From: Xylocopa sonorina
Lineage: Eukaryota > Arthropoda > Insecta > Hymenoptera > Apidae
DNA length: 64,000 bases
Assembly: GCF_050948175.1 (NCBI RefSeq)
Contig: NC_135195.1
Span: forward strand, 11,870,001-11,934,000
Direction of reading: 5' to 3'
The notes below the pieces were generated by a model. That model searched no databases and was not told the DNA's origin. It was given only the letters and a program-made list of their open reading frames with translations. A program made the translations under genes and the position numbers. Of the stretch, positions 1 through 14,001 are shown in pieces (the stretch's first letter is position 1; the number at the start of each line of letters is the position of its first letter).

Positions 1-3000
1 GACGCGTCTTCCGGAGGAAACCATTCCTCGAGGATGGGGTGGAGGTGCTGCCAGGAACAGAAAGGTGGGCGGAGAAGTACAAGGTGGAAGACGGCGCTGG
101 GTTGCGGTGGAGCGGCGAGAGGCGAGAGAATTAGTGGGTGGTTCCCTACGCAGATAATTTGTGGCGTGCAATCCCAGCCCAACCATCTAGCTGGATAGCT
201 AAGGCGTAGCTGTACCCGTTTCGTAGTAATTTACTCGGCATCCCCACGACCCTGGGACGAACGAGCACGACACTCGGAGGCGGATTGATCGAGGAGAAAC
301 TGTATCGCGACTCGCAGAGCTGCCTTTGGAATCAGGTCAATTACGTTTAAAATCACACACGACCATTCGAGTGATAGGAGAAATTTAATTGTTTTGACTG
401 TCCGTCAAATTACGATTTCGACTGTGTTATACGTGGACGAATCTATTTCTGCACGCGACTGTGTGATTCGTTTAACGGATGACATATTTCTACGTGTCTC
501 TTTTTAGGTCGACGTCGCGTTGTAATATCAATTTCGAGGAACGTTAATTCGTGTCAGTTCGAAGCGATCGAAAACGACAGCCCACATTTGTCATACTGGT
601 TAAATATAACCGTTCGATCATTGTCTTTGAAAATTCATCCGCGATGACCGCGATGCACGGTAGCTAAGAATTTACCTCGCGAATTTGCATCGAATATTCG
701 ACTGTGACAAGCCAGGCAGACAGGCCACTCTGCATAACAAACTTTTCCCACAGATGCGTAATTGATTTATCCCGCTCTGGAACGAAACAACCCGCTGGAG
801 GCACCCCCTTGGAGATCGCTGCAGCCCCCACCTTTGTTTGCAGCCCGTACTCCACTGTGTCTGGTGTCACGTTATAATGAATGCAAGACGTCGACGTGGA
901 TGATGATGAACAGAGGTTTCAGAATGGTACCAAATATTCGGGTTCGCGGCCACCACGGTGTACGAGATCCGTTGTTGAGGGATGTCAACGGCATCCCCTG
1001 CGGTCTCCGCGTCATCCACTCGCCCCTGTTCCCGTTACCGTACAACAGTGTGCACAGGTGAGATCTCCAAAGGGACTGACTCGTGGCGTGTACTTGAAGT
1101 TGCCACAGAAAAATACACAGACCGGTGTAGCATTGCATTAATCATTGGGTACATCACGGTGGCGATAGTAGCGTCTGAACGTGACACCGTGCAATTTCAG
1201 GATTAAAGGACGAGGACCAATTTCCATTCGAGGAACGTGAAATTATAGCCGTGATACAAAAGTCGAATAGAAACGTCTATTCATTCGACGTGCAAACTAC
1301 TCTTCTTACTTACTCTTCAGCAAGAACTGAAACTACTCAGTCATTCGTTGCACCGGAAGGTTCACACCTGCGAGATCGAAAACCACCCCTTCTAAGGGGT
1401 CCCACCGATTCTAAGTATTCACGTACGCGAAAAAGCGCGATTCCGTCGGAAATGTCCGACACGGAACGAAGACCGTGGCCATCGTCGTTAAACGCGGAAC
1501 GCTCGGCATACTTATTACGACGAAGCTCACGATTTAGTCGAGGGTGGTTGCATTTATACGTCGGTGTGTCCGTGATCGCGACGCGTCCGCTAATATCCTT
1601 GACACACCGTACACCGTCAGCCGTTCCACGCCTCCGGAATACTAATACCTCGCGTCCTCCCCCCTTGGTCTCTATACGAATTTTGTATTACACGGTGTTT
1701 CTGGTGAAATATCGGCGACGTCGGCCGTAAATCGAAAATGGTAATGGCACCCAGGAGCCGGCATTACCAGCGGCAGGCAAGAAATCCCGCAAGGCGTTAG
1801 ATTTATCCTGTTCCCAGTCCGGCGATGATACATTACCCTCGAGCGTCGTTAACGCTGCGATGCTAACCCATTATGACGTTCCGTGACGTCTCCGTCGGGG
1901 AGTCGCGCGACCCTTCGTGACCGTCCCCGGCCTCGCTGCACTTGAAACCGTCTCCGTCACTGCCACCAGCACCGCGTAATTGAGTACGCCGCTCGGCGAT
2001 ACGCGTGCACGCTCGCGGATACGCGCGTCGATGTAAACCGAGACCCTCCACGGAGCTACGAGAGGGTCGTCAGGAATTTACGCTGCGCCAGCGTTTCAAT
2101 TGCCGACTACGTCACGCATTCCGCGGTTCCGCTCGCGTTGTCTTACGCTGAAGCCTCTACAAATGCGAGTTTGCAATAACTTTGAACGAAGAGTGGTTTT
2201 TCACGACACTTTTGCCAAATTAGACGGTTATACGATTCGTGGTCACCGTTGCGAATCGTATCACACGATATTAAAGTCTGGCGAGGTTTAATATCGCGCG
2301 ATGGAGGAGTATCCGCAGAGACTGGCAACCCCAATTCAGACACTTCTCAAGGGACGACGCGTTCCCTTTCGCAGCGGTCCACGGAGGTCGCGTAGACGTT
2401 TCTTTGGTCGTTCGTGGCCTTGAATGGAAAACTTCGAACAGAACGAGGGGGGAGGAAAAGCGTGACGCTCGAAGGGTGGAGCCCCAACGATACCCGTTGA
2501 GGGGCAACCAAGCGGACTTAAGTAGTCCTCCCGCGCGCTGGAAACCGTAATGCCTCGTGGAAACGCGCACGTACGCGGGTCGTCGACAACGAAGACAAAG
2601 TTGCAGGCTAGGATAGCCGCGGGCGATCCTCAAGCTCGAACCGTCTACTGTCTTTGGTCGAGGACCGGCTAATTGGATACTCTGCAGCCGACACTCGTTC
2701 CTTTCTGCGAGTCAACCTCTTCCGTTCTGTCCTTCTGTTGTTGTTTTCTCCTCCGCCCTTTATTCTTTTTTTTCTTCTTTTCTGTTTTCCTCCCTTCCGT
2801 TTCATCGCGTAGTTCTTTGTTGCGAGAAGAGCAAGCGAGGTACGCGCTACGTTCGAGTGGATGATGTCGTTCCTCAACGATGAATTCATTTTGCCATTAC
2901 TTTGGTTGCAATGAATAGAATGTTTCAGCTAAAGCGAACACCGTGATCCACTTTACTTGTTCGTTTTTACTAGTCGCAAACAGCGAGCGCGATAGTTAAA

Positions 3001-6000
3001 CACGAACTCCGAGATCAGTCGTGGAGCTGCGAGTGGTTCAAGTATGCGTTCACCACGGAGACAGTAGAGAAAGACGTCACAGGCGAACAACTATCGCCAA
3101 ACTCCGGTAGTAGCCGGAAGAAGTTTCTATCGCAGCAACCGCAGAGACAAGATTGCGACTCGAAATGGTGGATTTCGCGCGCGGGACAGCGTAAATATTT
3201 AAAGCTACATGTCGCCACAATTTGAAACGCAATTTTTCATCTCTCGTTGCTCGCCGTTTCCACTTCACCCAGCTGAAAGGAATGGAAGATAAGATATCTC
3301 GTGAATGGCGATTCCGCGAGGTTCACGTGTGTACATCCTCTTTTACCACCGCCTTTCTAAACGTTCTCTCGTAATCCACTCTCCGCGAAGATTTCGTCCC
3401 TGAATCCAGTAGTAACACTGCGCGAAACGAGCCCAAAAAGCGGGAGTCGCGTTCAAAGGGGACGATCCCACGGACAGCTTTGCGCGGCGGTTTCATACGC
3501 GCGGTATTCACGGTGGCCATGTCAAAAATAAGATTCCCGTCGGGCAAAAAGCGTCCGATCTAACGAGATACTCCCGCTAATTCTTTGATGTCGACGTCGG
3601 ACCTGGGTGAAGTCGCAAAAACTGTTTGATATCACCTTCGTTCCTTTGTCCCGCCGCCAAGTATAAAATTTACTACCGCGGGGGACTCGTCAGAGAAAGG
3701 GAGGCGGAACGCGGGCGGAGAAGGTGGACACAGAAGCGGCAGCGAAACGAGAGAGATGAAACGGGGATACAGGAACATCGCCTAGGCCCGGCGGATATAA
3801 CTAATTACGCGCACTCAGCGGTGTCGTCGTGCTACTTTTGTCAGCAACGCTTTATCTCCGCAACGGCGGAATATCCAGCGGTCCGGACGTTTCGCATTCG
3901 CGGCTACCCTCGGGGACAACTGCTGGTATAGTCTAATGGCATTACAGTTTCCGCTGTTCTTCTTCCGCGGTGAAATCGCAGAATCCACCCCTCGCAGAGA
4001 TAGCTGCTACCCTCTACCCTCTATCGAACGTCTAGCAAACTTTGTCTCCCTCTGCTCGATCGCGTAATTGTTCGTCGGAAGCGTCGATGAAGAGTACTCT
4101 TCGACTGCACAGCGTCTGAGCAGTTTTCTGCGTTTTGTTCCGTAACGATCGTGTGGAACGGGGTGCATTATCCGAGAGTAGCCTCGTCGACGCCTCATAA
4201 ATATTACGCCTCCTTCCGAGATGAAGAGCCACTCGCAACGAAATATTTCATGGTATCGTAAAATCTTGCTTTATGCCCCTTTCGAACGCTACTCCGGCGC
4301 ACTCAAGCATTCGCGTCTGATGTAGGGAGGTTTCGACCGTGTTATTATTATTGGATCGTAATGTGCCTATTTTGCTTCCTTGTATCGAAAGTACGTATAC
4401 ACGCTTAATAATTTACGTCAGATAATTTTCTATCCGGTACATGCTCGGCAATGAACAATAAAATTCGTAAGTTCAGTGCCTGCGCGTTGAAAACCTTGTC
4501 CGTAAACCACCCTCGAGTCTGTTCCTTGGTTCTACTTTCTACTTTCTTTTCAAACTCCCGCTAAAGACTCCCGCTACGTACGCTTCACCCGTTCTTAAAA
4601 GGGATCGCATGCTCGTTACATGCGCATGGCTGCTGTACACACGTATCCACAAGCAGGTCACTTGGTTTGTTGTAGACGCGTATAGTTGCAGTAGATTCTC
4701 ACTTTTCAAGTATCTGACATATATTTTCCTCCAAGTCTTTTCACCTGCTACGATAACAACAACGAGAGAAGTATATGGCGCAAAGAAAAATTGTTATTCA
4801 CAACGACGAAGTAGTGAAAGAAATACTTATTTCGAAAGGTGAATTTCACAATCATCGATGATTACCTGAATTGTTCCGTTTCGGAATCGTCGAGGTGGTC
4901 TCTCGAGTCTAGCCGTTCGCGGATGAATTTTCGCGCGTCAAAACGGTCAGGTGCTCGAACCCGGGGGCATAAATCGCGCGAACCCGCATTGGGAGAACAC
5001 TCGGGGATGAAAGAAGCGTCTATGAATTCGTACTCGAAATCGCGCGCTCTGAATACGCGCGTATAAAGGCGCCGTTTAAATCGTAAATTCGGTGTCGGTG
5101 CTTAAATCAACGCCAGAAGATGTTTTCCGCGAGAGCGCTCATCCAGAGTTTCGATTTCCCCCTGTCGTCGTTTTGTTTCGCGTTGCCCAATGTTACATCG
5201 AAGCCACTTCGTCAACTTTCAAGCTCCAACTCTGTATCCTTTGAATTGAACCTCTGTTTATATCCAACGTGACATCCCCTTTACTTCGTTCGATGAAATT
5301 GTTTTCTAATATCTTCTTTCGAGTTTACAAGAACTCTTGATCAACTTTAGAAATTATGCACGCAACATATAAACGAAGCAGAAGACAGGATTAATTGTAG
5401 AATTTCTGCAGACGAGTTAAAACGCTGAGTCTGGTGATCCAGCTGCTTCGTACGTTTAAACAGTGGCCATTCGAAATTCTAGATTGGAAGGACAGACAGA
5501 AAGCCGTGCACGAGTTGAAATTGTTTGTTGCACGACCTACATCCGTACGAAATACATCATAGAAGGCTAAACGCGGAGGATAGACAAAGGCGGGAAGAAA
5601 AGAGCGAGCATTCGGGGGCGGAGGGGTAGCGGATAAAAAATGCGAGAGAAATAAAACCAGGCGTTTCTCACTGGCAAGAATTTGTTCACGGGCAACTTTT
5701 ATTCCCGCCATAAAAGCTTTTACGACGAATAAATTTTTTTCGTTGTATCGAACGAAATTTATCCATCCGCCGGAAATTTACGCGGAACGGTCGCGGGCAA
5801 ACGTAACGATCTCGCTGCTCGTTCGTAGTTGGGTGCTCGCGGATGGGTGCCACCCTTCGATAAATCAATACCACAAAAATTAGTTCCACCTTCGCGATCT
5901 TCTCATCAGACCTCGGATGTGATACTGATTTTGCATTTGTGCTAACTATTTGAATGCAAGTATTATTGTAAACTGAATATCCTGTCCTCCGATACAATGA

Positions 6001-9000
6001 GAATGAAACGTAGGAATTGATGTTTATATATATACATATATGTTGATATATAAAACATATCTTCCATAGAGCTTTATTGTATCTTGTTTGGTACCCGAAC
6101 GCATTTCCCCGTATGATTTACTGGCTTCATAATGCGTGTACGTGCGAACGGGTGTCCCGTTGTAACTGGAAACTCGTAAAGCCAAAAGTGTACACTGATC
6201 CACGTTTTACGAATCGTTTCTCTATAATCATTCGGCGCGGGTGCACGTTATCAGATAGAATTTTATCTGCACGGTTTATGTGCTTTATGAATTTACGACT
6301 ATCCCCATGTTTTGTGTACCCACCAGCGCGTACACGCGTACAACGTATTAACAAGTACTTCGTCAACCATACACTTCGATCGTTTTAAATCAACAACCGA
6401 AAGCCACTGTATCGCAAACATCCACTATCGGATATTTCGCAACCACTGGTATTATTTTTCAGTTACATTCGTCCTCGAAGATCTCGTCCTGATATCTGCC
6501 AGTGTCTGCTAACGAAATACAAGCTGGACGAAAGATTTCTGATGGGAGAAAAAGGAAAGTCCACTTGTTAGCGGCAGACAGAAGCTGACACGTTAAATAG
6601 ATGGATGGACCGCGAAGAAGTTCGAGGGCTGGCGGAAAGACGAGGTCCGCGACGGTTCCTCCGCAGAAACTTCCGACGGTGGGGAAAATTAATCGTTCGC
6701 TGCCGGTCGCGACAGTGGATTCACGAATTTAACGCCTCGTCGAATTATTCCGCCGCGAACAACGACCTCGGGCCTCTGATCGATCGTGGGCGTATCACAG
6801 GGATGAAAACCAGTTCCGCTCTTCGCCCCTATTTTTCGAAGCTGCCCTAAAATATCTCCTGGCCACTGGTCTACACGCTAATGCCGTGTATCATTTCATC
6901 GACGCCGCCTCGGACATCATATCTTCCCTCTGACGTCAAAAGATTACGGCATAATCATTCTCAACTGGAGGACCATTCGCAACACCTGCGGGATAACCAG
7001 TTTCATAAACTTGCACGATCGCAAAGAGATCTTTGAGCGTGGGAACGTTAGCGAGGTTCTTCCATGGAGCTACTTTTCGTGGCGATTTAAAAATGTTATA
7101 AACTCCGGTAATGACGGCCGTAAAATTAATCCAACCATATCTCACGAGATTATACGGGAAACAGTTATTCATCACGCTGTATACCCGGTTATAAACCAAA
7201 CCCTTCTTAGCCACGGTATTAAGTGAAAAGAACGGGAGGACCTCCCGTCCACCTGGAATAGTTCTTAAATGAAAAGGATGGAAACAAATCGAGCTCGCGA
7301 GTGAATCTGGTTCCGTTCTGAAAATCGATGTCCAGCCGCGCAACGCGCACGAGCGCCGTTACGTACTTGGAACCGGCCGAAAAAAGCAAAAAAACAGGTC
7401 GAAATAGCAAAAGAATTTAACGAGAGAAAACTGATTAATTCGTCCGGTAGGAAAGCAATCGTACCAGAAAGAGTTAATAACATTTCCAATGTCCAAGCAC
7501 GATATCGAAAACGATTATCGAACGGGCACGGACTTTCAACGGCGGCCGGTTCATAAATTTCTCGAATCGAAGCGGATTCGCGCGCCCGTACCTCCGCATC
7601 GGCGATCCCGTCGAAAACAAAATTCAATTGCCGGCCCATTTATTTTTCTTCGGGTAATATAATACCATTCAACGGTGGACGCTTAGCCGGTAAAAACGGG
7701 AGGAGTGCCTCGCGAAAATTCACGAGGGCTTTGTTCGATACGCGAAACAGTTCGAAACACACATTGGCTGGGCTTCCGGCCACCTCGCTCCTCGCTATTA
7801 ATATTTCCCACAAAACCGAGCACAGTATGCGTGGATAGAATCACACGAACGTGGAACAGAGCTGTAACACTGTTGGACGTCCCTCGCAACGAGACGCGTT
7901 GGATGGATTTTACGAGGGATTAATCACCGTACGCTTTCTATTTTATTTTTCATTTCCTAGGATATTTTCTCGTCGATTCATGTAGCGTGTCCAGTCTAAA
8001 CACTTTTACGCGGAACGCTACGTTTCTCTAATTAATTTGAGCCCCATTATATTTGGAAGTGGTAAATTAATGAAAACGGCGCAAGAAAGTGCGAGCTCGG
8101 AAAAAGCATTGTAATACTGGCGAGCAACTTTTACAATGAAACGTGTGCCACAGGGATGGATTTCACGAGAAATTAATCAGCGCACCCTGGATACGCGATA
8201 CCGTTGTAACGCGGCCCTTTATCCGTTTCGATCGTCGAGTTCCTACACTTGCACCCCGTCTCGGCCGTCTTTCACCCCTCGCGCTTGGCGCCGCGCGAAG
8301 TTTACAAGCTCGGTTGCGATTGTCGTCAAAGCCTGTTACACGCGATGTGTACTCTGATGTTGGATATTCGTACCGAGTGCCGCGATATTGGGAGAAATAC
8401 CTGGTCGTTACTGTGATGGATGTACAGTCGCTCACGGAAGCATTCGTATCCGCGTTTACTGCGAAGAAATTTCTTCCGTAGAAGCCGTTACGTCTGACTG
8501 AATTTCCGATACGTCTCTCATTGCGACTGTACAGGTGCGGAAGGTATTTCTTCGTGCGAAAGTTCAACGAAACTGTGCAATTGTGTCGCTTAATATCGAC
8601 GAGGACGTACACGCGATAATTAGAACAGCGTTGCTTAAGTAAAGTAGTAAATTAGCAGGAAATACCTAATTTCCACAGCATTTTGGTTTAATCGATAGTA
8701 ACGCAAGGATACTTATGAAACACACTGTACATGGTTGGTCGAGAGGGAAGTAAAACGGCAAGAAGAGGAAGTATCCTATTTCTTGTGCAATTCGTGCTTG
8801 CGTTTCTTGGCTGAAGTATACGCTCGCGATGTTGGCTAAGGGTAAATTGCAAAGCGCGAGAGTTTGAGTTTATCGGGAAACAGGAAGATTTCACGTATTT
8901 AATCGATCTAACGGAAAGAGACGTTACACGATTATTGAACAGTGCGTTAATTACATATCGAGTTCCAGTTCGCCGAAGGCAATACTTTGGCGCAGCAATT

Positions 9001-10476
9001 ACCAGTGAAATGCTCGATCGCCACACGAGCGAGGGTAACGCGGAACACGGTTGAAATTGCCTCGTCTAACATTGTAGCTCCGTGCATGCCGCAAATAGAG
9101 GCATAATTGTGGCATTTTGCGAAAATAAGCGGCGGTAGCAAAATTCGCATTACCTCGGCCACTTTGTTCAACCCCTGCGATCATCCTCGCGGCACCCTAA
9201 TTCCCTGGAGCGCGGCACTTAGTACGTTCTAATGTTTTCGTCACCGTAGTTTCACACTTACATTCGAAACGGTTTCAACCAGCGAAAGATCGATCAACTT
9301 GCATCAAAAGACTGGCACAGAGAAAAATCTCAAATAGAAAATCAATTCTTAGGAGCCAGCTTTTTTTTTGTAATTTTCCAACGAACAAATTTTCCAACTT
9401 ACTCCTTCCGTCGTCAGGTTACAGATTCAATTACAGGTTCGTAAAGAAAAAAAGAAAAAAACAGGTACAGAGGAAGCAATTTCCCCAATTCTCGCGAAAA
9501 ATCGCGAACAACGCATTGCCAGGCACTGCAGAAGCTTCTTCGTCCGGAAAAATGTGCGGCCACTGTTCGGTGTAGCGGCAGATTCCATCCATCCGTGCCA
9601 CGGCGGAGAAGTAATTTCGCAAATCTTTCTAGGTCGCGCGATATTAACGGACGGCCGGGAAACGAAATATCGCGCTCGAATTTCCACGACTTGCACCGTC
9701 ATCCAGGAGACACGTGTCGGCTACCGTCTGCCGCGTGTGCCCGTACATACATATGAGGCCAGCCAGAAGCCGGGAATCCTCGGGAGCGGTACCAGGAAGG
9801 CGTGGAAAATCCAGTGTCGTGTCGCCTAAACGGGAACACCTACACGCCAAGCCTATAGTAAATGGCGCGAGCAGAGATTACTCGAGGTCAGCCAAGCTTT
9901 CAGATGGCGACGCTAACGCGTCTGTGCGTCCATTCAGAGCCAGCGATCCTACTAAGAACAGGCTCATTGCGGCGTTAAGAAAATCTGACGTAAAAAATCC
10001 AAATTACACGAGAGAGTAGCATTGATTTAGAGCGACGAACACGACGCTCGAGGCTGCGCGTTATTCTCAAAGACGGCACAGGTGCTTTCTACCCCTACAA
10101 GAACCATACCATTACATCCAGCGAGCAAAGATAAATGATAGCCAACCGTAGGACGCGGTTAGAGCTCTGACTCCTCGAATCTAAGGTGGCCTCGAACACC
10201 CTCTTACTCGCGCATCGCGCTATATAGTCCATTCGAATGTTAGCACGGCGTAGGCTAGAAACGATCGTAAATTCCGCGAGAGGATGGTACATCCGGCCAA
10301 ATTATACATCTCATAAAATATTCCCGGCCGGTTCCTCGAACCCGGGCAGAAAGTATTTCGCATAATATCTTCTCCGGGTGCGCGAAGGGGTAGAGAGTGA
10401 GAAGAAGAAAAAGAGGAGGAAGGAAACAGCAACCCCTGGCGGTTCGCTCTGTTGGCTGCTGCGGGGGAATAGCGAA

Positions 10477-10480
10477 GAGA

Positions 10481-10514
<34 letters not shown>
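10477..10514. repeat. (GA)n microsatellite
   Basis: A GA run interrupted once (GAGAGTGAGA) spans about 38 bp. On the minus strand it produces a Ser-Leu repeat in a long open frame that should not be mistaken for a protein. Confidence 0.95.
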
Positions 10515-10521
<7 letters not shown>

Positions 10522-11788
10522 GGAAGCTCGGGCACGGTACCAGCAGCGGGTGGAAAAAGAATAAATACGGAAGCGGAGTTCGAAGGAGAGGAGGGACCAG
10601 GTACGTTTCGATACGCTGATACGGCGGAACGGCACGAAAAGAACGAAACAATATTTCAATATGCTAAAATTATCGAACGTTTCCTCCGGCTGTACTTCTG
10701 CTAAGTAAAGCTTCCAATCTCTGCTTCTTGCCTCCCCCATCGACGGGTAACGAGGATCCCTGTTAACGCGGTGCAAGGTTGCAGAATCGATCGTGCGAGC
10801 GTGCATATTATAGTCCGGGTAAATGGTGAAGTGGAAAATGATGTTATTCCGAAACTGATGAATTTCATGTTGACACTGCTCTGCCGGTGGTATAATTAAT
10901 TTCGAGCGCGTGGAAAGTTTCAACTTTGTTTCGAACGCGTGCGCACGTTAGCCAGGCTGGTTTTAATCGGTAATATACGCGAAATACGCCCGAGCGTTTC
11001 AGCGGAAAATTGTAGAGACCGCTTTCGAAGCGATTTCCATCTTTCTTTAATTCGTAGCACGTTGAAATCGTGAATGAAACTGAATAGCCAGGCGACAATC
11101 GCCTCGAAATCTCGCGCGCGGCTCGCGAAACCTATCTCTTGAACAGAACCCCGGAAAGCACGCGATATTTATTACCAGCCGGCGTCAACGCCTATTTATA
11201 ACGTCTCTCTGTCAGAAAGGCGAACAAAAACGACAATCTGCGTATCAACTTTGGGATCACGAATGTTCGTTCGTTATCGAGCGCGACACGATCGCTCAAA
11301 AACGGGAACGCGGAATCGGAAATGGACGTCGTTCTATTCCCCGAACAGCATCGAGCTAATGGGGGAGCGGGTAATGCGTTCGATCACGTTTCTATAAACA
11401 ATTCTCAATAGTCTTCGCGCGTGTCAATTTCTGCCATACAAAATTCACTTTTCGAAACATTGCAACATGAAATTGTTCGCTGTTCGTTCGAACACGAAAT
11501 CCAGTACAGCTACACGCGTGTGCTTCTCCGTACATAGAGCGCGAAATCATAGAGAACCAGACAGACGCTATAGAGTCGATTAACCGAAACAATATCGCGA
11601 CAGCGAATTGATTTATTTTTCCATCGACGGAAATCGACGTTACTTTTCCGCGAACCCAATACAATAATTCTTCCGTGGCGCCCCGTCCACGGAAGCAGCG
11701 ACGGACGTACGAGCGTAACGCGGTGGAACGCGGGGGGCCAGCCAGAAAGGAAGTGTACCGCGTCATATCGAGATATCGAAATGGAGCG

Positions 11789-12475
11789 TTACGTCGGGGC
11801 TGGCTCTATTTCCCCGGCCGCGTAAACCACTGGGATATACTCCTTTCTAGCCACGCGATAGCTACCCGGTCCCGTCGATATCGTCAGTCTTCGGGCATAC
11901 GGCGGAATCGGAATTCGCCGGACATGTCCGTCGGAGCGTAAAATCGAGTCGTATATTTCGGAATTTTTCGGCGGAGATTCGATCAGGGATCGAGGAGAAG
12001 TCGCGTCCGCCTCTTTATTCCCAGCTCGAACGAAATAATTTCGCGCCGCGTTAGAAACGTCTGAGAAGCTACTCGCACTTTGCAATATCCGTTCCACCCG
12101 CCAGGCGTCTTCGAAAACGAGAAGTTCTAGACAGTCTTTTTTTGCTACCAACTGTACTACTGAAATTCGTTCAACATTCGCGACGTCCAAAAACTTTTGG
12201 TCGCTAAACTCTTCGCTGGAACTCATCCGTACTTCTGCCACGTCGCAACGACTTGCGAACGAACTATCCCTCGCGATAGAGCAGTCCGAGACGCGAACAG
12301 GTCTCGAAGGACCGGAACGATAATAAAACGATGGGAAATCGAATCCTCTTTGGGTTCGACCCTTCTTTGGGTTGTTGTCGAAGGGAGCGTGTCCGCTTTC
12401 CGCGACTCTATCAAGAAATTTGGAAAAGTTGCGCCTTCTTCCGCTCTTTGACGACTCCAAGACGCAGCCAGCCAT
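11789..12475 (-). other. 228-codon ORF of unknown status within an intron
   Basis: From the ATG at 12475 the frame is open for 228 codons to a stop ending at 11789; it is the longest uninterrupted minus-strand frame in the window. The product is Ser/Arg/Glu-rich, has no hydrophobic segment long enough for a membrane helix and no signal peptide, and begins MAGCVLESSKSGRRRNFSKF. I recognise no domain. It lies on the same strand as the Tmtc1-like gene, downstream of exon D. Several other frames across 12.2-12.65 kb are also open on both strands, suggesting that locally stop-poor, CpG-rich composition explains much of its length. It could be an intronless nested gene, a retrocopy or chance; I favour chance. 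Confidence 0.2.
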
Positions 12476-13654
12476 CGACCAGTCCACGCGTTCTCACCTC
12501 TTCGTCCTCGTTTCGAACCCTGCGCCCGCCGTCGAGCCACTGGACGGTCTGAGGAAGTTGAGAACGAGTCGGTCGGTTTAACCGGGACACGAATCGAGAG
12601 ACGGGCTCGCAGACGATGGATTCGGAAGTTCGAGGTATCGCTGGGAGCACGGCCTAAAGAGGCGAGAGTCGAGCGTTTTAACTCGAGCGCTATCGCGGAT
12701 TCGGGTCAACGCTGAAAGCAGCTCGCCGCGATATAAACGATGCCCTTTACCCGAGAGACGGGAAACGGTGAGATGTGCACCGTGGTCGAAGGATATCCTG
12801 CGACGGAAACGGAGCTTGTCACGGTGTGTTCTGTTTGGCTACCCTCCGGGCGATTGTTTCGTCGGTCGAGACACCGGAGCCACTCCTGGGATTGGCTCTG
12901 CCTAGGCGTATGGTTTTAAAGAATAAGCATTGTTGGCGGAAGAGACGCGGAACGTGTTCGAAGTTTCACTTCGAAGTCCCGAGCTGACGTATCTCGAGTG
13001 TCAACAACTTTGCGGTTCACTGGAACTTTATTTCTTCGCTGACGGGAGCAATAATTGATGGCCTCGAATCGAAAACTGAAAACGCAACGGCGCAAAGGTA
13101 GACACGAGGAATAAAATCTTGCGTGTATCGATACGACTGTACCACCGTTTAAACGGTGGAACGCGTCTACCGAATTTATTCTGGTTCTTTCGAAATAAAT
13201 CGAAGGGAATTCAGTCGCTGTCCAATAATTCGTAGAGCAGCGACGTTTTTATTTGGCCGACGAAAACCGCAGGGAACGATCAAAGTGACGGGAATTAGAA
13301 TTTCTAACATCGGACGTCGAGTAATCCTGCGAATAGGAATATCGAGGGGAACAAGTATTTTTCCAAACACGAGAACGGCCCGTGTCCGCGGAACGAGAAA
13401 ACGTCGATAAAAAGCAACGAGGCGCGCGATGTCGCGCGCGATGGTAAGATCAAAGCGTGGATGCCGTTTGGCATTGCCGGTGATTTGCCACTTTGATTTC
13501 GCGTTTACACGATACCGTTCCCCCTGCTTTTGGCACTAGACGACAACCGTATACGATTTCCCTCTGTCCGCAACTGGCTATGAGTTTTGAAACATTGTAA
13601 TAGGATTCCTCGTTACGACTCGTGTAGCATAAAGGACTTATGGGGGATACTCAC

Positions 13655-13758
13655 CTGACGTGGAAACAGGGATGAAAAGCTGCCGGATTATCTTGCGGCG
13701 AGAACTTTGGTAGGGCGCCGTGAAGGAGGGCGAGCCGCACCACAAGCAGCACGCCGAA
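13655..13758 (-). CDS. Tmtc1: Tmtc1-like exon D: start of DUF1736 region (FSPQDNPAAF)
   Basis: This 104 bp exon encodes 34 codons plus AG (residues 152-185). It reads FGVLLVVRLALLHG, completing the helix begun in exon C2, then ALPKFSPQDNPAAFHPCFHV. The block LPxFSxxDNPA immediately after a membrane helix is the hallmark entry into DUF1736 of TMTC proteins; human TMTC1 has a closely similar F-S-P-x-DNPA segment. The acceptor is GGATTCCTTTTATTTGCAG, ending at 13759, with a good pyrimidine tract; the donor is GTGAGTATCC from 13654. It enters in phase 0 and leaves in phase 2. The next exon, expected to carry the Tyr/Phe-Asp-Trp segment and the rest of DUF1736, was searched for in 1-13654 on this strand and not found, so the following intron is probably at least 13.6 kb. 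Confidence 0.88.
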
Positions 13759-13941
13759 CTGCAAATAAAAGGAATCCCTTAATAACTCCGGACGTTTTAA
13801 TTGTTCCGGGCAAAGAGCATATATTCGCTCGTAATTTTTTCCCCTGGAGCCAAGCCAAACGCAGTTTCGCGCTGGCTAATTGCGAACGCCGCGCGAACGC
13901 TTTCGCCGGAAATATTATTTTACCATTTCACACTTATCCGC

Positions 13942-14001
<60 letters not shown>

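Larger units (their letters stand above)
1..13654 (-). other. Intron of Tmtc1-like gene downstream of exon D (incomplete)
   Basis: After the exon D donor at 13654 I find no further exon of the gene down to the window edge. In particular, no minus-strand codons for the conserved Tyr/Phe-Asp-Trp of DUF1736 are visible. The stretch holds many short unrelated open frames on both strands, typical of CpG-rich noncoding DNA, a GA microsatellite near 10.5 kb, pyrimidine-rich tracts near 2.75 kb and a 228-codon ORF at 11789-12475 listed separately. No RNA gene or transposon end was recognised. Exons shorter than about 40 bp or poorly conserved ones could have escaped a manual reading. Confidence 0.6.

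Noticed and set aside
762..1138. Open frames on both strands at the left edge, one ending at a GTGAGA donor-like site
   Set aside because: No recognisable family, no matching acceptor, and the two strands are open over the same bases.
9253..9318. Minus-strand segment between TTTCTCTGTGCCAG and GTAAGTGTG
   Set aside because: All three frames contain a TGA, so it cannot be a coding exon of the gene.
10255..10923. 222-codon minus-strand open frame
   Set aside because: It owes its length to the GA microsatellite, which reads as a Ser-Leu repeat; a second frame across the same repeat is also open. No family motif.
12464..12487. Asp-Trp-Ser-Met codons resembling the DUF1736 FDWSM segment
   Set aside because: The surrounding residues do not match DUF1736 and there is no splice acceptor placing them after exon D in the right phase.
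12331..12650. Several overlapping open frames on both strands near 12.5 kb
   Set aside because: They shadow each other in a CpG-rich, stop-poor stretch and match no known protein.
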